Assembly (NCBI GenBank): GCA_011322575.1
Contig: DRMK01000178.1
Span: 1-8,473, forward strand
Direction of reading: 5' to 3'
Length of the DNA stretch: 8,473 nucleotides
Origin: Gammaproteobacteria bacterium
GTDB taxonomy: Bacteria; Pseudomonadota; Gammaproteobacteria; Thiohalospirales; Thiohalospiraceae
How positions within the stretch are numbered: the first letter of the stretch is position 1; every line of letters starts with the position of its first letter. The notes below the pieces were generated by a model. It made no database searches and had not been told where the DNA came from. It saw nothing but the letters and a program-made list of their open reading frames with translations. The position numbers and the translations under genes are program-made. Shown here in pieces: positions 8,125-8,473 of this stretch.

Positions 8125-8473
8125 CCCCGCCGCTCCGCTTCAGCTCCGCCCGCATCCGCTCCTGCATCTCCCGATCCAGCACCTCTGGCGCGCCACCCTC
8201 GCTGCGGCGGCGCTCCAGGTGCTCCCTGATGGCGCTGAAGCGTTTCTCGGCCTGGTTGTTCCCCCGCAGCCGTGGCACCCGCCGGCGGGCGATGTCGAAG
8301 GCGTCAAACTCCAGCTCCTGCATCCCGAATCCCTTGATGCGGCGCACCGCACGCAGCATGGCGCGGTTGCGGTAGCGGGTCAGATCGGCGCTGCTTATCA
8401 CCGCCAACCCCTCCCGGCGTGCGTTCCACTCCGCCGCCTTCTTGATCCCGGCGCGGATGAATTCAGGGGCCGA
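8117..8473 (-). CDS. Probable PCP_red-domain protein, 5'-truncated by the window edge
   Basis: The frame is open from the right edge to TGA 8119-8117, giving about 119 residues; a TTG at 8407 is in frame, but the reading clearly continues upstream of it. Its first part, APEFIRAGIKKAAEWNARRE then GLAVISSADL, resembles the PCP_red domain (PF08369), the small helical domain also found at the C-terminus of light-independent protochlorophyllide reductase subunit B, with its pattern of a proline, F-[VI]-R, a basic helix ending in AR, then a G-x-x-x-I-[ST] strand. After that comes a charged region containing KGFGMQELEFDAFDIARRRV and an NNQAEKRF segment, ending in an arginine- and glutamate-rich helix. 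The role of stand-alone members is not known to me. Its neighbour is a protoporphyrinogen oxidase with an 8-nt coding overlap, which agrees with tetrapyrrole chemistry. The domain call is from memory of the pattern and needs a profile search. Confidence 0.6.
   Translation of the reverse strand, partial: SAPEFIRAGIKKAAEWNARREGLAVISSADLTRYRNRAMLRAVRRIKGFGMQELEFDAFDIARRRVPRLRGNNQAEKRFSAIREHLERRRSEGGAPEVLDREMQERMRAELKRSGGDG

Noticed and set aside
6904..8229. A 441-codon + strand open frame opposite the protoporphyrinogen oxidase
   Set aside because: Rich in Q, G and A with no family motif. The opposite strand carries a clear FAD enzyme over the same stretch.

Overview
The window is an 8.5 kb piece of a GC-rich (about two thirds by eye), gene-dense bacterial chromosome. 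The protein types (a sigma-54 two-component pair, a FAD-dependent protoporphyrinogen oxidase, a PmtA-like methyltransferase and a membrane-anchored FMN/[3Fe-4S] glutamate-synthase-like protein) fit a Proteobacterium. My best guess is a GC-rich gammaproteobacterium of the Chromatiales/sulfur-oxidiser kind, but no marker gene here proves that. I see no rRNA, tRNA, CRISPR array, insertion sequence or phage gene.

Layout. The left 1.7 kb reads on the + strand: the end of a PlsC-type acyltransferase (to 233), then, through a TAGTG stop/start overlap, a 503-residue GltB-domain-2 protein (233-1744). Everything else reads on the - strand as six tightly packed genes. In transcription order (right to left) these are a partial gene with a probable PCP_red domain (8473-8117), protoporphyrinogen oxidase (8124-6688), a small one-helix membrane protein with two cysteines (6716-6381), a dCache-PAS-PAS sensor histidine kinase (6384-3736), an NtrC-family sigma-54 response regulator (3729-2362) and a PmtA-like SAM-dependent methyltransferase (2337-1681). 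Junctions in that block are overlaps of 8, 29 and 4 nt and gaps of 6 and 24 nt, so it is very probably one operon whose promoter lies beyond the right edge. The two blocks converge, and their last genes overlap tail to tail by 64 nt.

How the genes may work together. The first two - strand genes point to tetrapyrrole metabolism. The next three form a sensing module: a small, probably periplasmic protein, a membrane kinase and its regulator. The last gene could alter phospholipid headgroups or methylate something else. The link between tetrapyrrole oxidation, envelope sensing and lipid methylation is inferred from gene order and translational coupling, not shown. There is no gene-free stretch over 300 bases; the longest real intergenic interval is 24 nt.

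This looks like ordinary core or regulatory chromosome rather than a defence or mobile island. The parts most worth following are the uncharacterised small membrane protein coupled to the kinase, the PCP_red-like protein beside the protoporphyrinogen oxidase, and the convergent overlap.
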